Notes: generated from the sequence alone by a model not told the origin. 64,000 nucleotides of DNA from Thermoanaerobaculia bacterium (GCA_027061805.1 JAMOWA010000047.1:1-64000), one strand, 5' to 3'; positions 1 through 10,031 are shown, counted from the first letter of the stretch. Numbers and translations are program-made.

Positions 1-160
1 AGTCCTGGATCGAGGAGGATTCTTGCCGCATCGGCCCCCACACACCCGGGAAAATGGACCACGGATTCCACGGATTGATCGGATCAGGAAGAAGACAGCA
101 AGAATCCGGATGTGCCTTCGATTTCACCCCTCGCCGATGGGTATGACCTTCAGAGAGTCT
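1..160 (-). repeat. dispersed intergenic repeat family R, copy R1 (cut by the left window edge)
   Basis: Reverse complement (ctctctgaaggtcat...gaaatcga...acatcc...tcttcttc..gatcc..atccgtg.aatccgtgg..catt.t.c.gggtg.gtgggggccgat....aatcc.cctcgatccagga) aligns along its length with 60980-61135. Confidence 0.8.
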
Positions 161-170
161 TGCAAGCGGC

Positions 171-1070
171 TCACCTTTCACCCTCCAGGGCCGCCCTGGC
201 GAGCCGCTTCGCCTCCCGGATCTCGGCGGGACCGGTGTCCTCGTCCACCACGTGCCAGGTGATCCTGTGGCGGCGGCCCAGGGACTCGAGCTCTCTCCAG
301 AGGTCGGCGTGGCGGACGGGGCGGTCGTCACGGGTCCGCCATCCGCGGGCCTTCCACGACCGGATCCAGGCGGTGGCGCCGTCCTTGAGGTACGAGGAGA
401 CGGTGTAGAGGTGGACCCGCGAGGGACGCCGGAGCAACCCGAGTCCCTCCACGGCCGAGACCAGGTGCATGCGGTTGGACGAGGCACCGGGACACCGGCC
501 CGAGGCCGTCTTCTCCTGGTCCCGCCAGCGCAGGATGGCTCCCCACCCGCCGGCGTCCCGGGTGCCGGACCAGGCCACACCCAGGAAGAGGTGGACGGCA
601 TCGGGGTCGTCCAGGGGCAGCCCGGGCACACCCATGGCCCGGCTGGCGAGCCGGTCGGCCAGCTCGTTGTACCGGTCGCCCGAATGGCCGCGGGTCCACT
701 CCCAGGTCACCCGGTGGCGGGCGAGCTCGGCGTCCAGGGCCATCCAGAGGTCCCGGTTCCTGACCGGCTTCTTCGAGGCGGTGAGCCAGCCCCGCCGCTT
801 CCAGCCCTCGAGCCACTCGGTGATGCCCTTCTTCACGTACTCGGAATCGGTGACGAGGCGGACCCGGTGGGGGGAGGGCAGCGCCCGCAGGGCCTCGATG
901 GCCGCGGTGAGCTCCATCCGGTTGTTGGTGGTCTCCTCCTCGGCTCCGGAGAGCTCCACCGGCTCCCGTTCCGGGAAGAGCAGGACGGCGCCCCAGCCGC
1001 CCGGCCCGGGGTTCGGCCGGCAGCCGCCATCGGTGTAGATGGTCACCGTGGGAAGGTTCCCGTCCTCCAC
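171..1070 (-). CDS. tandem RNase H-fold protein: canonical RNase HI domain plus degenerate second RNase H-like domain
   Basis: Domain 1 has [37 protein letters not shown]; domain 2 has [44 protein letters not shown] without the acidic residues. Confidence 0.9.
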   Translation of the reverse strand: MEDGNLPTVTIYTDGGCRPNPGPGGWGAVLLFPEREPVELSGAEEETTNNRMELTAAIEALRALPSPHRVRLVTDSEYVKKGITEWLEGWKRRGWLTASKKPVRNRDLWMALDAELARHRVTWEWTRGHSGDRYNELADRLASRAMGVPGLPLDDPDAVHLFLGVAWSGTRDAGGWGAILRWRDQEKTASGRCPGASSNRMHLVSAVEGLGLLRRPSRVHLYTVSSYLKDGATAWIRSWKARGWRTRDDRPVRHADLWRELESLGRRHRITWHVVDEDTGPAEIREAKRLARAALEGER

Positions 1071-1089
1071 GATCCGGGCATCTCCGGGC

Positions 1090-1857
1090 TCAGGAATCGG
1101 CCTGCTCCACCGGATGCCCGTTCTCCTGCGCCCTAAAGGCCAGGGCTCGCTCGGTGAGCTCCCGGATATCGTAGGGGGTGGGGCACAGGGTGTCCCTGCG
1201 GTGCTCGAGATCGGCGATGACGGCCCTCTTGAAGCTCCCCTCGCCGTGTTCCCGGATCAGGTGTTCCCGGTACTCCCGGATGTCCACGATCTCCGCGCGG
1301 AGCCGGATGGTCTTGAAGGGACGAGGCAGCAGCTCTCCGGGGGCCTGGATGTGGTGGAGCCCCCCGCTGTAGACCAGGAACATGTACCCCTCGGGAATGG
1401 CCCGGAGGATGTCGGCGATGCCGCCCCGGACGGTCATGGGACGACCCTCGGAGTCGAGTCCGGTCCGGCGCATCATTCGGCCCTCCGGAAGGATGCACAC
1501 CACGGCCTTCTCGTCCACGCGATCCAGCACGGCCTGCCAGGTGTGATCCTTCTTCCGTGTGACCACCACCACGTCGTTGACCAGGAGGCGGAAGAAGAGG
1601 CCCACCTTGCGCCGCATGGTCTTGGCTGCCACCGGGAGGACCCCGTGCCGCGCCAGGGCCCAGATGAAGCGAATCTCGGCTGCACCGGCCAGGATGGGCT
1701 CGTAGAGGCTCGTGTGGTGGAGGATGGCCACGAGACGGAGCCGCTGCCAGCGGTCCGGAGGCGGGGTCTCCACCCACTCCACGTCGAACCGGAAGAACAG
1801 CCGGCTCACGTACTTCACCGAGAGCAGCACGAAGAAGCTGACGAGACTCCGCAGCAT
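1090..1857 (-). CDS. lysophospholipid/glycerol acyltransferase-like protein
   Basis: [11 protein letters not shown]...LPEGRMMRR-type acyltransferase motifs; start chosen at MLRSLVSFF with upstream ggaggaaa SD. Confidence 0.65.
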   Translation of the reverse strand: MLRSLVSFFVLLSVKYVSRLFFRFDVEWVETPPPDRWQRLRLVAILHHTSLYEPILAGAAEIRFIWALARHGVLPVAAKTMRRKVGLFFRLLVNDVVVVTRKKDHTWQAVLDRVDEKAVVCILPEGRMMRRTGLDSEGRPMTVRGGIADILRAIPEGYMFLVYSGGLHHIQAPGELLPRPFKTIRLRAEIVDIREYREHLIREHGEGSFKRAVIADLEHRRDTLCPTPYDIRELTERALAFRAQENGHPVEQADS

Positions 1858-1983
1858 GGTTCCGTTTCCTCCGGCCGGGTGGCCGCTCCACAGGATAAAC
1901 CACACCGCCGGTTCCGCCATGGCGCACTGCGGCAAGAACGGGGGCGCGACCGGGATCGTCGTGGTTCCCCGGGAGGACCGGGG

Positions 1984-3009
1984 CTAGCGGAAGTCCTCGA
2001 TGTCCGAGAACGGGGAGTCCGGGTCGGAGAAGTCGGGCCTGTAGTACGCCGGGGCCTCGCGGAAATCCTGGACGAGATGGTGGTCGCCCTCCATGTGTCG
2101 ATCCAGCGCCTCCAGGGCACGGTCCCATTCGCCGGCGGAGATGGGCCGGGAGAGCAGCGGGTACCCTTCCGACCGCCCCGCCAGGTGCGCGGGGTAGTAC
2201 TGGGCCATGAGGGCGATGCCCACGCGGGGTGAGAGGTTCTCCGCGATCCAGCGGAGACTCTCCTCGACGCCGGCGAGCCCGTTGGGCAGCACGAGCACCC
2301 GGACCAGGAGACCCCGCAGCAGGGTCCCGTCGGGCGCCAGCTCCCAGACCTCGCCCACCTGGCGGAACATCTCGCCGAGGGCCTCGCGGGCCCTCTCCGG
2401 GTAGTCGGGAACCCTGGAGCACACCGCCCCGGCATCCCGGTCCGCGTACTTGAGGTCGGGGAGCCACACGTCCACCACGCCGTCCAGGAGTCGCAGCACC
2501 TCCACCGAGTCGTAGGCGTTGGTGTTGTGGACCACGGGCAGGCTCAGTCCCCGCTGCGCTGCCAGCACCAGGGAACGCACGAGCTGTGGCACCTGGTGGG
2601 TGGGGGAGACCCAGTTGAGGTTGTGGCAGCCGCGATCCTGGAGCTCGAGGAAGACCCCCGCGAGCTCGTCGTGGGAGATGGAGCGTCCCATGAAGTCCCG
2701 GGGGCGCTGCGAGATGTCGTGGTTCTGGCAGAAGACGCAGCGCAGATTGCAGTTGGCCAGGAACACGGTGCCGGAGCCCCGCCGGCCGGAGAGCACCGGC
2801 TCCTCACCGAAGTGCTGGGTCCACGAGGCGACCACGGGATCGGCCCCGGTGGCGCAGGTGCCGAGCTCGCGGTGACGGTCCACCCCGCAGTTCCGGGGGC
2901 AGACGGTGCAGGAGGACAGCATCGCTTCCAGCGCCGCCGCACGACGCTCCAGCTCGCCGCTGCGAAGGAGCTCCTGGTACCCCGGACGCCAGACCCTGCG
3001 TGCCTCCAC
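1984..3009 (-). CDS. radical SAM protein, PflX/COG1313-like (putative pyruvate-formate-lyase-activating-enzyme family)
   Basis: CTVCPRNCGVDR N-terminal cysteines, NCNLRCVFCQNHDIS radical SAM cluster, WLPDLKYAD. Confidence 0.85.
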   Translation of the reverse strand: MEARRVWRPGYQELLRSGELERRAAALEAMLSSCTVCPRNCGVDRHRELGTCATGADPVVASWTQHFGEEPVLSGRRGSGTVFLANCNLRCVFCQNHDISQRPRDFMGRSISHDELAGVFLELQDRGCHNLNWVSPTHQVPQLVRSLVLAAQRGLSLPVVHNTNAYDSVEVLRLLDGVVDVWLPDLKYADRDAGAVCSRVPDYPERAREALGEMFRQVGEVWELAPDGTLLRGLLVRVLVLPNGLAGVEESLRWIAENLSPRVGIALMAQYYPAHLAGRSEGYPLLSRPISAGEWDRALEALDRHMEGDHHLVQDFREAPAYYRPDFSDPDSPFSDIEDFR

Positions 3010-3015
3010 CGGGAC

Positions 3016-3021
3016 AGTGTA
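3016..3021 (-). promoter_or_regulatory. -10-like box TACACT, 6 nt before GTG start (candidate leaderless promoter)
   Basis: minus strand TACACT-gtcccg-GTG. Confidence 0.5.
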
Positions 3022-3115
3022 CCGGAGGTCTCCTGACCGGCTCGGGGGCTGCTATGCTCCGAGGTGTGGACCCGGGTCATCGGGACAGGGTCCGGAGGCT
3101 GCCCGAGGAGGAGGT

Positions 3116-3391
3116 ATGATGACCGCGGAGACCGTGGATCGCATCCTGATCTGGCTCGCGAGAGCCGTGATCCTGTGTGCGGGGCTTCTCCTGGTGGGAT
3201 ACCTGGCGGGACAGGTGGCGGAAGGACCCCCCTCGGGTCTCCGGGAGGCCCGGAGGATCGTGGCCTGGCTGACACTGGGGCTCTCCCTGGCCCTGGCGGG
3301 GGCCAACCGGGTTCTCACGGAACACCCTCTGTTCGAGTACTGGGCCGTCACCCTGGTCGGACTGGTGGCGGGGATCCTCGTGCTGTCCTGA
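3116..3391 (+). CDS. small three-TM hypothetical membrane protein (91 aa)
   Basis: SD gaggagg before ATGATG; hydrophobic segments ILIWLARAVILCAGLLLVGYLAG, IVAWLTLGLSLALAGA, YWAVTLVGLVAGILVLS. Confidence 0.65.
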   Translation: MMTAETVDRILIWLARAVILCAGLLLVGYLAGQVAEGPPSGLREARRIVAWLTLGLSLALAGANRVLTEHPLFEYWAVTLVGLVAGILVLS

Positions 3392-3415
3392 GGGTGTCGC
3401 GAGGTTCCGCGGACC

Positions 3416-6181
3416 TCAGCCGCAGCCGCCGCCGGCTGCCCACTCCGCGTACAGCTGGAGGTCCTCGGCGGCCCTGGAGCCCTCCGTGGACTCGAAGACC
3501 TTCCTGGCCCGTCTTGCCTCGGCGCGCGCCCTGGTCCGCCGGCCCGCCGCACAGAGCGCCCTGGCCAGAGAGAACCGCGTCTCCGCGGCCTCCAGCGGAT
3601 CCGTGAGGGCCTCCTCCCGGATGCGGAGCGCCTGCTCGAAGGCCCGGACCGCCTCGGCGGGCCGTCCCAGCTGGAACAGGATGACGCCCTCCGAGTTGCA
3701 GGCGTAGGCGGTGTAGGGGTGGGTGGAACCGTGGGCGGCCTCCATGATGCGGCGGGCCTCGTGCGCGGCCTCGAGCGCCTCCTCCAGGCGTCCCAGCCTC
3801 CGGAGGACGCTGGTCCTGTTGATCTGGGTGATGCCGGCCTGGGGATGGTCGGGGCCCCAGCCGTTCACCACGACCTCCATCGCCCGGTCGTAGGTGGCCA
3901 GCGCGTCCCCGAGAAGCCCCTGGTCCTCCTGGACGTAGGCCATGTTGTTGAGGACGGGGCCCAGGAGGGGACTCTCCGTGCCGTAGGCGGACTCCTCGAT
4001 GGACAGTGCCCGCTCGAGAACGGCCCGGGCCTCGTCGGCACGGCCGGCCTTGGAGAGGGCTGCACCGAGGCTCACCAGGGGATCGGCCACCAGCGGGTGT
4101 TCCGGTCCCAGGTCCTGCTCCCGGAGCTCGACGGCCTTCCGGTAGTGCCCGATGGCCTCGTCGTAGGCGCCGGTGGCGAACAGCACGTCGGCCAGCTTCT
4201 CGTTGGCCGCGGAGAGGACGGCGGGCGTGCCTCCGGACTCCCTGGCATCGGAGAAGAGCCTGCGCTCGAGATCCAGGGCCTCGGCGTACCGTCCCGCCTC
4301 GAGGAGGACGGTGACTCGCGTCTCCCCGATGGTGCGTTGGAGGGCAGGCGCATGGGGGAGGCGGGAGGCCCGGGCCGCGGCCAGGTCCACCCACCAGAGG
4401 GCGCGGTCGGTGTCGGTCCGGATCGTCGCACCGATCCAGGCCATCCGTTCCGCCGCCCTGGCCGCGACCCGACCGGCTCCCCCGCGTTCCGCCGCCACCA
4501 TGGAGCGGAGGAGGAGGGGCTCGGCGGCGTCGGCGTCCCCGAGGGCCGTCCGGGCGGTTCCCTCCAGCAGCAGGACCGAGGCCAGCAGCGGCTGGTGATC
4601 GAGGCCCCCGGCCCGTTCGAGACCGGCGGCCAGCTCCGCAGCCTCGGGGTAGCGGCCGGCAGCGAGGAGGGCCTCGCCACGGGCGAGCTCGGCCCTTCCG
4701 GCCTCCACCGCCCGCCGCCGGACGGGATCCACGGGAAGGGGATCCTCCTCGAGCATCTCGGTGGCGGAGGTGCAGGGTTCCGGATCCGGGAGGGTGCGCA
4801 GCGCCTCCAGGCCGTTCACGGCGAGCTCGGCATCGGCCGTCTCGAGCAGGGAGACGAAGGCGTCCAGCTCGGCGAGCCGGAGCTCCAGGCAGGCCACCTG
4901 GCGGTCGAGGACCTCCGGCGAGACCTCACCCCTGAGGCGGGACGCCGTGCAGGCCCGGGTGAAGCAGTCCACCCACCGGGCGCCCCTGGTGTCGAGGGCA
5001 CGTCCGAGGCGTTCGGCCAGGAGAAAGGCCCCGGGGAGCCCGGTGGCGGCGAAGGCCTCCTCGACCCGGGCCATGCGACCGGGATTCCATACGGCCTCGA
5101 GCCTGGCGGTCCCCCCGCTGCACAGGGCGGCCCGGCGCCGGCGGACCTCCAGGGCTCCGAGAAGCAGGGCGAGCACGAGGAAGGCCGCCCCGGCGGCCAT
5201 GAACCACCTTCGCCGGACCACCGCGGGATCGTGCGCCAGCTCGGCCAGGAGGGATTCCATGTCGGGGAAGCGTTCATCGGGCACCGGGGCGAGGCCCCTG
5301 ACGATGGCCCTCCGGAGGCGCGCGGGGAGGCGGCGCGAGGTCGGGATCTCCACGCCCGGCCCGGAGGCGTACTGGATCACCCGGGAGAGCCCCTCGCCGG
5401 GGAGGGGATGCCGGCCCACCAGGGCCTCGTACAGGGCCACGCAGAACGCGAACTGGTCGGACCGTGCATCGGCGACCCCCCCGAGCACCTGCTCCGGTGC
5501 CATGTAGCGGGGCGTTCCCACCACGGCACCGGGCAGGGTGAGCGGCGTGGCCGGGCCGGAGTCACCGGATGGGTCCGGAAGGGTGGTGGCATCGGGGCTC
5601 CGGGTCTCCGCGTCGTCGAGGGGAGCCGTTTCCTGCGTTCGGGCCAGCCCGAAATCCACCACGCGGACCCGCCCATCGCGCCCCACGAGCACGTTGCCGG
5701 GCTTGAAGTCCCGGTGGACCAGGCCGGCGCGGTGGGCGGCGGCAAGCCCACGACCGGCCTGGAGGAAGACCCCGACGATCTCCCTCCAGTCCCTGGGGGC
5801 TCCGGCGAGCCACCGGTCGAGGCTCTGCCCCTCGATGAACTCCATGGCGATGAAGGTGTGGCCCTCGTGCTCCCCCACGTCGTGGACCGTGACCACGTTG
5901 GGGTGGGCGAGTTTCGCCATGGCCTGCGCCTCCCGCACGAGACGCTGGCGGGAGAGGTCGTCGCCGCGACCGTGCAGCACCTTCAGCGCGACCTTCCGGC
6001 CGAGCTCGCGGTCGTAGGCGGCGTAGACCACACCCATGCCCCCGGCGCCGATCTTCTCGAGGACCACGTACCGCCCGAGCGTCGCACCGGGACCCAGCCG
6101 GTCCAGCCGATCCGTCACGGGCCGGTCCGGCCGCCGTTCTCTGTCGCCGTTGATCACCGTGGGCTGGTCGTCGTCGTGCAT
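3416..6181 (-). CDS. serine/threonine protein kinase with C-terminal TPR region
   Basis: GRYVVLEKIGAGGMGVVYAAYDRELGRKVALKVL, HRDFKPGNVLV, VVDFGLART, GTPRYMAPEQ; TM helix WFMAAGAAFLVLALLLGAL then TPRs. Confidence 0.93.
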   Translation of the reverse strand: MHDDDQPTVINGDRERRPDRPVTDRLDRLGPGATLGRYVVLEKIGAGGMGVVYAAYDRELGRKVALKVLHGRGDDLSRQRLVREAQAMAKLAHPNVVTVHDVGEHEGHTFIAMEFIEGQSLDRWLAGAPRDWREIVGVFLQAGRGLAAAHRAGLVHRDFKPGNVLVGRDGRVRVVDFGLARTQETAPLDDAETRSPDATTLPDPSGDSGPATPLTLPGAVVGTPRYMAPEQVLGGVADARSDQFAFCVALYEALVGRHPLPGEGLSRVIQYASGPGVEIPTSRRLPARLRRAIVRGLAPVPDERFPDMESLLAELAHDPAVVRRRWFMAAGAAFLVLALLLGALEVRRRRAALCSGGTARLEAVWNPGRMARVEEAFAATGLPGAFLLAERLGRALDTRGARWVDCFTRACTASRLRGEVSPEVLDRQVACLELRLAELDAFVSLLETADAELAVNGLEALRTLPDPEPCTSATEMLEEDPLPVDPVRRRAVEAGRAELARGEALLAAGRYPEAAELAAGLERAGGLDHQPLLASVLLLEGTARTALGDADAAEPLLLRSMVAAERGGAGRVAARAAERMAWIGATIRTDTDRALWWVDLAAARASRLPHAPALQRTIGETRVTVLLEAGRYAEALDLERRLFSDARESGGTPAVLSAANEKLADVLFATGAYDEAIGHYRKAVELREQDLGPEHPLVADPLVSLGAALSKAGRADEARAVLERALSIEESAYGTESPLLGPVLNNMAYVQEDQGLLGDALATYDRAMEVVVNGWGPDHPQAGITQINRTSVLRRLGRLEEALEAAHEARRIMEAAHGSTHPYTAYACNSEGVILFQLGRPAEAVRAFEQALRIREEALTDPLEAAETRFSLARALCAAGRRTRARAEARRARKVFESTEGSRAAEDLQLYAEWAAGGGCG

Positions 6182-6279
6182 GGCCTGGTGCCAGTGTAGC
6201 CCACACCTCCACGGACCGCCCTCCGCTCCCCATGTCCCGGTCTCCCGACGTGCTCACCTCCCCGGCACGTGGACTGGTT

Positions 6280-6443
6280 GCAAGTCCTTCCGGAGGGGAT
6301 TCCTCACCGGTTTGGCCGGACACCGGAAGCACGTTCCGGTCTTCGTTGTCGTCCATCTTCCGGTCCGTGAGATCCTCGGAACCGTGGTTCATGTTCCCGG
6401 GTGGGTGGGGGCCGATATGGCGGGAACCGGCCCCGGTCCAGGA
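6280..6443 (+). repeat. dispersed repeat family R, copy R3 (most diverged)
   Basis: accgtggttcatgttcccgggtgggtgggggccgatatggcgggaacc...ggtccagga matches atccgtggttcattctccggggtgggtgggggccgataccgcaggaatcc...gatccagga at 61070-61133. Confidence 0.7.
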
Positions 6444-6695
6444 CGCTTGCAGACAGCGCACCTTCCACCGGCGGCTCGTGGACAGTGGCAAGTCGGGGAC
6501 GGTGGCTGTCACCGCCGTGGTCAGGAAGCTCCGTGCGCGGGACCCGGGAGGTCCCACGCACGGCCACGGAGGATGGTGCCGTGGTCCGAGCCGTGAATCC
6601 CGGGGGAGGGTGACGGCGATGAACGGGCGTGGGAAGCCGGACATCTTCACGTCCTTGGGTTCACGCACATCTTCGAGACGACCGGGAACGGGGGA

Positions 6696-6885
6696 TCTTG
6701 CGATGGCATCGGCGGCTGGCTTGCCCCGGGGTCAGAGGCCCGCCCGCGCCGAGGAGGCCGGTTGTTGGAGCGCGGACTTCAGTCCGCAGGGACGATCATC
6801 CGTCCCCGTCCTCCTGCGACCCGGGGGAATGCGGGCGGATGCCCTTGATCCGTGGATCCCGGCCCGGAGGCGACGAACAGCGCTA
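6696..6885 (+). repeat. dispersed intergenic repeat family P, copy A (REP-like palindrome core)
   Basis: ggagcgcggacttcagtccgcaggg.c.atcatccgtccc.gtcctcctgcgacccggg.gaatgcggg shared with 60636-60826; palindrome GCGGACttcaGTCCGC at 6772-6787. Confidence 0.8.
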
Positions 6886-7686
6886 CGACCTCGGATCCCG
6901 CCGGGGCCTGACATCCGGGATGGTCGTGATCTTTTCCACATCCTTCTCCCACAGCTCGCGCAGCAGCACGTACTTGGTCCACGTCATCCGGGCTGCGGCC
7001 TTTGACAGGCGGTAACCCAGGGGACCGCCCAGCAGGTATCCCCGTCCGAGCCAGTGGCGCAGGAAGGTGGTCCGGGGCCGCAGCCAGAGATCACCGGGTC
7101 GTGGACGGCGACCCCTGGAGCGGGCCTCCCGCGCACCCAGGATGGCGTAGGCCAGCTGTCGTTCCAGGAGGTCCTCCCAGCCCTCGTGGCTGAAGTGTTC
7201 GATGACCCCCCTGAGCTTTCCCACGGGGCCATCCGTCTCGAGGGATTCGTGGACGGCCACCTCCGCAAAACGGGCCAGCTCCCGGTCGTACAGGCGCGCC
7301 ATGGTGTCCCATGACCATGGCCAGCGCCGGATGGGCTTCCCGGCGAAATGGTTCCTTCGCAGCACGCGGAAGGCGGCGTCAGGAGGTTCCCCGGGGAGGT
7401 CCGCCACGGCGCAGGCCAGCTCTGGCGTGATCCGCTCGTCAGCATCGAGTGAGAAGATCCACCGGTGGCTTGCCAGCTCGGCCGCACGGTTCTTCTGGGC
7501 CCCGTAACCCCGCCACGGCTCCACCTCGACCCTGGCCCCGGCCGCGGCTGCCACGTCGGCCGTCCGGTCGGTGCTCTCCGAGTCGAGCACAAGGACCTCG
7601 TCCGCCCACGCACCGGAGCGGACAGCATCGGCGATCCTCTTCTCCTCGTTGCCTGCGATGATGGCGACCGTGATCCGTGGTGGCAT
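6883..7686 (-). CDS. family 2 glycosyltransferase (LPS core WaaE/KdtX-like)
   Basis: ITVAIIAGNEEKRIADAVRSGAWADEVLVLDSESTDRT, SLDADERI. Confidence 0.88.
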   Translation of the reverse strand: MPPRITVAIIAGNEEKRIADAVRSGAWADEVLVLDSESTDRTADVAAAAGARVEVEPWRGYGAQKNRAAELASHRWIFSLDADERITPELACAVADLPGEPPDAAFRVLRRNHFAGKPIRRWPWSWDTMARLYDRELARFAEVAVHESLETDGPVGKLRGVIEHFSHEGWEDLLERQLAYAILGAREARSRGRRPRPGDLWLRPRTTFLRHWLGRGYLLGGPLGYRLSKAAARMTWTKYVLLRELWEKDVEKITTIPDVRPRRDPRS

Positions 7687-7692
7687 GACCCG

Positions 7693-7698
7693 AGTATA
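7693..7698 (-). promoter_or_regulatory. -10-like box TATACT, 6 nt before ATG
   Basis: minus strand TATACT-cgggtc-ATG. Confidence 0.55.
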
Positions 7699-7914
7699 GC
7701 GGCACGCCGGGACCTTCCCCGTCCTGGAGCCACCCGCCGGACGGGAGAAATGAGCCCGGTGAACAGAGCGGTACCATGTCGTGCATCCCGGCCGGCCCGG
7801 GGGCTGGCGTCGAGAACCGTCGCAGGTGGATGACCACACCGCCGGCCTGAGCCTGTCCGAATCCGAGTGCGGTGACGGTGCCTCCCACCCCGGGATCTGG
7901 GGGCCCGGGGACGG

Positions 7915-9405
7915 CTACCGCTTGAGCTGCTCGAGCCAGGACAGCGCGAGCACCACGCCGAAACCGGTGGCTCCCACGGGCAGCCCGGATCGCTCGCGCT
8001 CCGCCCAGGCGACGCCGGCCACGTCCAGGTGGGCCCACGAGGCCTTCTCCGGCACGAACTGCTGGAGAAAGGCCCCGGCGGTGACGGCCCCTCCCCAGCG
8101 GGAGCCGGCGTTCTTCATGTCGGCCCACTCGCTCTTGAGGTAGGAGAAGTACTCGTCGTAGAGCGGGAGATGCCAGACGCGCTCACCCACCTCCTCGCCA
8201 AGCCGCACCAGCGCCTCGAGCAACTCGTCATCGTTCCCCATGGCCCCGGCGGCCTCGTGCCCCAGCGCCACCACGCAGGCCCCCGTGAGGGTCGCGAAGT
8301 CGATGATGACGTCGGGGTGGAACCGCTCCGCGTACGTCAGGGCGTCTCCCAGCAGCAGCCGGCCCTCGGCATCCGTGTTGTCCACCTCGACGGTCTTGCC
8401 GTTGGCCATGGTGATGATGTCTCCGGGCTTCAGCGCCGTGCCGGAGGGAAGGTTCTCGGCAGAGGGGATGAGCCCCACAACCTTGAAGGGGAGCTCCAGC
8501 TGGGCGGCGGCCCAGAGCACCGCCAGGACCGTCGCGGCGCCGCACATGTCGTACTTCATCCAGCCCATGTCCTTCGCCGGCTTCAGCGAGATGCCACCGG
8601 CGTCGAAGGTGACACCCTTGCCCACCAGGACGATGGACTTCTTGGGCTTCTTGGGCCGGTGCTCCAGCACGATGAGCCGGGGCGATTCCTCCGAGCCCTG
8701 GCTCACGGCGAGGATGCCGCCCATCTTCTCCTTGACCAGCTCCTTGGGCCCGAGCACCGTGACCCGGAGCCCGGCCTCGTCGCCGCAGACCTCCCGGGCC
8801 GTGGAGGCGAGGGCCTCGGGCGTCAGGTCGTTGCCCGGCCTGTTGCCCAGGTCCCGGGCCAGCCGGACCGAGTTGGCGTAGAGGCGGACCCTCTGGAGAC
8901 GGGCCTCGAGCTCCTCCGGCGTCTCGCCGGCCATGGGGACCACGTGGAGGCCGTCGATCTTGTCGAACTCGTTCTTCTTGGACCGGAAGTGATCGAAGGT
9001 GTAGTCGGCCAGGGCCGCTTCCAGCAGGGCGAAGGTCCGGGACTCGGACTCGGCGAGGCCCTTGATCCGGACCGCGATGGCGATCCCGATCTGGTACTCG
9101 TGGTTCTTCGTCGCCTGCCGGACCACCCTCCGGAGTGCCTCCCGCAGCGTGGCGTGGGTCAGCTTCTTCTCGTCGCCCACGCCGATGAAGGTCACGCGAT
9201 GGGCCATCTCCAGCGGACACTCGCCCGAGATGACCTCGCCCTCGTCACCGCGGGGTGACAGGGCCTTCATCTTCTGCTTCAGGGCCTTCCGTTCCTTCGC
9301 GGAGAGCTCGAGCCGGTCCAGGGGATCGGCGCTCGTGCTCTGCAGGATGTAAAGGCAGTCCAGTGGTTCGTCCGGGGTTTCGCGATATTGGTAAAGATCA
9401 GCCAT
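7915..9405 (-). CDS. pepA: leucyl aminopeptidase (M17)
   Basis: VGKGVTFDAGGISLKP, NTDAEGRLLLGDALTYA. Confidence 0.95.
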   Translation of the reverse strand: MADLYQYRETPDEPLDCLYILQSTSADPLDRLELSAKERKALKQKMKALSPRGDEGEVISGECPLEMAHRVTFIGVGDEKKLTHATLREALRRVVRQATKNHEYQIGIAIAVRIKGLAESESRTFALLEAALADYTFDHFRSKKNEFDKIDGLHVVPMAGETPEELEARLQRVRLYANSVRLARDLGNRPGNDLTPEALASTAREVCGDEAGLRVTVLGPKELVKEKMGGILAVSQGSEESPRLIVLEHRPKKPKKSIVLVGKGVTFDAGGISLKPAKDMGWMKYDMCGAATVLAVLWAAAQLELPFKVVGLIPSAENLPSGTALKPGDIITMANGKTVEVDNTDAEGRLLLGDALTYAERFHPDVIIDFATLTGACVVALGHEAAGAMGNDDELLEALVRLGEEVGERVWHLPLYDEYFSYLKSEWADMKNAGSRWGGAVTAGAFLQQFVPEKASWAHLDVAGVAWAERERSGLPVGATGFGVVLALSWLEQLKR

Positions 9406-9445
9406 CTGGTGATCTTTTCCTCCCTCCTTTGCACGTCAGCGTCGC

Positions 9446-9451
9446 ATTATA
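9446..9451 (-). promoter_or_regulatory. sigma70-type -10 (TATAAT) upstream of pepA
   Basis: Perfect TATAAT on the minus strand with leader containing aggaggg SD before the pepA ATG. Confidence 0.55.
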
Positions 9452-9470
9452 CCACAAGATGCCAAGGCGT

Positions 9471-10031
9471 TCAGGAGCAAGGGGTTTTCGAAGACCTGAG
9501 CGCCCGGGCGAAGAGCTCCGCCGTGGGACGATCGAAGGCGGTGAGGCGGACGGTCCGGAGGGATCCTGTGGACTTGTGGCACAGGTGGGCCAGGGCCTCC
9601 TCCACGATGACCCTCGTCCCCTCCTCCTTGGGGTAGCCGAAGATCCCCGTGGAGATGGCGGGCAGCGCCACCGAGGCCGCGCCGAGCTCCCCGGCCAGCG
9701 ACAGCGCGGCACGGACCGCCGACCGGAGCTTCGCCTCCTCGTCGCCCTCGCCCCACCGGGGCCCCACCGCGTGGATGACCCAGCGGGCAGGCAGGTCGCC
9801 GGCCGGGGTCACGGCCGCGGACCCCACCGGCACCGGGGCCACGCGGCGGGACTCCTCCTGGATCGATGGTCCTCCGCGACGGACGATGGCACCGGCGAGG
9901 CCCCCGCCGTGGAGCAGCCGCGAGTTGGCCGCGTTCACGATGGCGTCCACCCGCTCCTCCGTGAGGTCGCCGAGCACGGCCTCCACGGTGACGCCACCGA
10001 CCTCGAGCCGCTCGAGAACCTGTGCGTCCAC
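9471..10031 (-). CDS. macro domain (ADP-ribose-binding) protein
   Basis: [42 protein letters not shown]. Confidence 0.92.
   Translation of the reverse strand: MDAQVLERLEVGGVTVEAVLGDLTEERVDAIVNAANSRLLHGGGLAGAIVRRGGPSIQEESRRVAPVPVGSAAVTPAGDLPARWVIHAVGPRWGEGDEEAKLRSAVRAALSLAGELGAASVALPAISTGIFGYPKEEGTRVIVEEALAHLCHKSTGSLRTVRLTAFDRPTAELFARALRSSKTPCS

Noticed and set aside
3719-6199. 826-aa plus-strand ORF
   Set aside because: Antisense to the STPK-TPR gene, Gly/Pro-rich shadow ORF.
6779-6982. 67-aa minus-strand ORF overlapping repeat copy A
   Set aside because: ORFs in both repeat copies give similar short peptides (PGRRRTGTDD.PCG..SALQ) only because the DNA repeat is conserved; not evidence of a gene.
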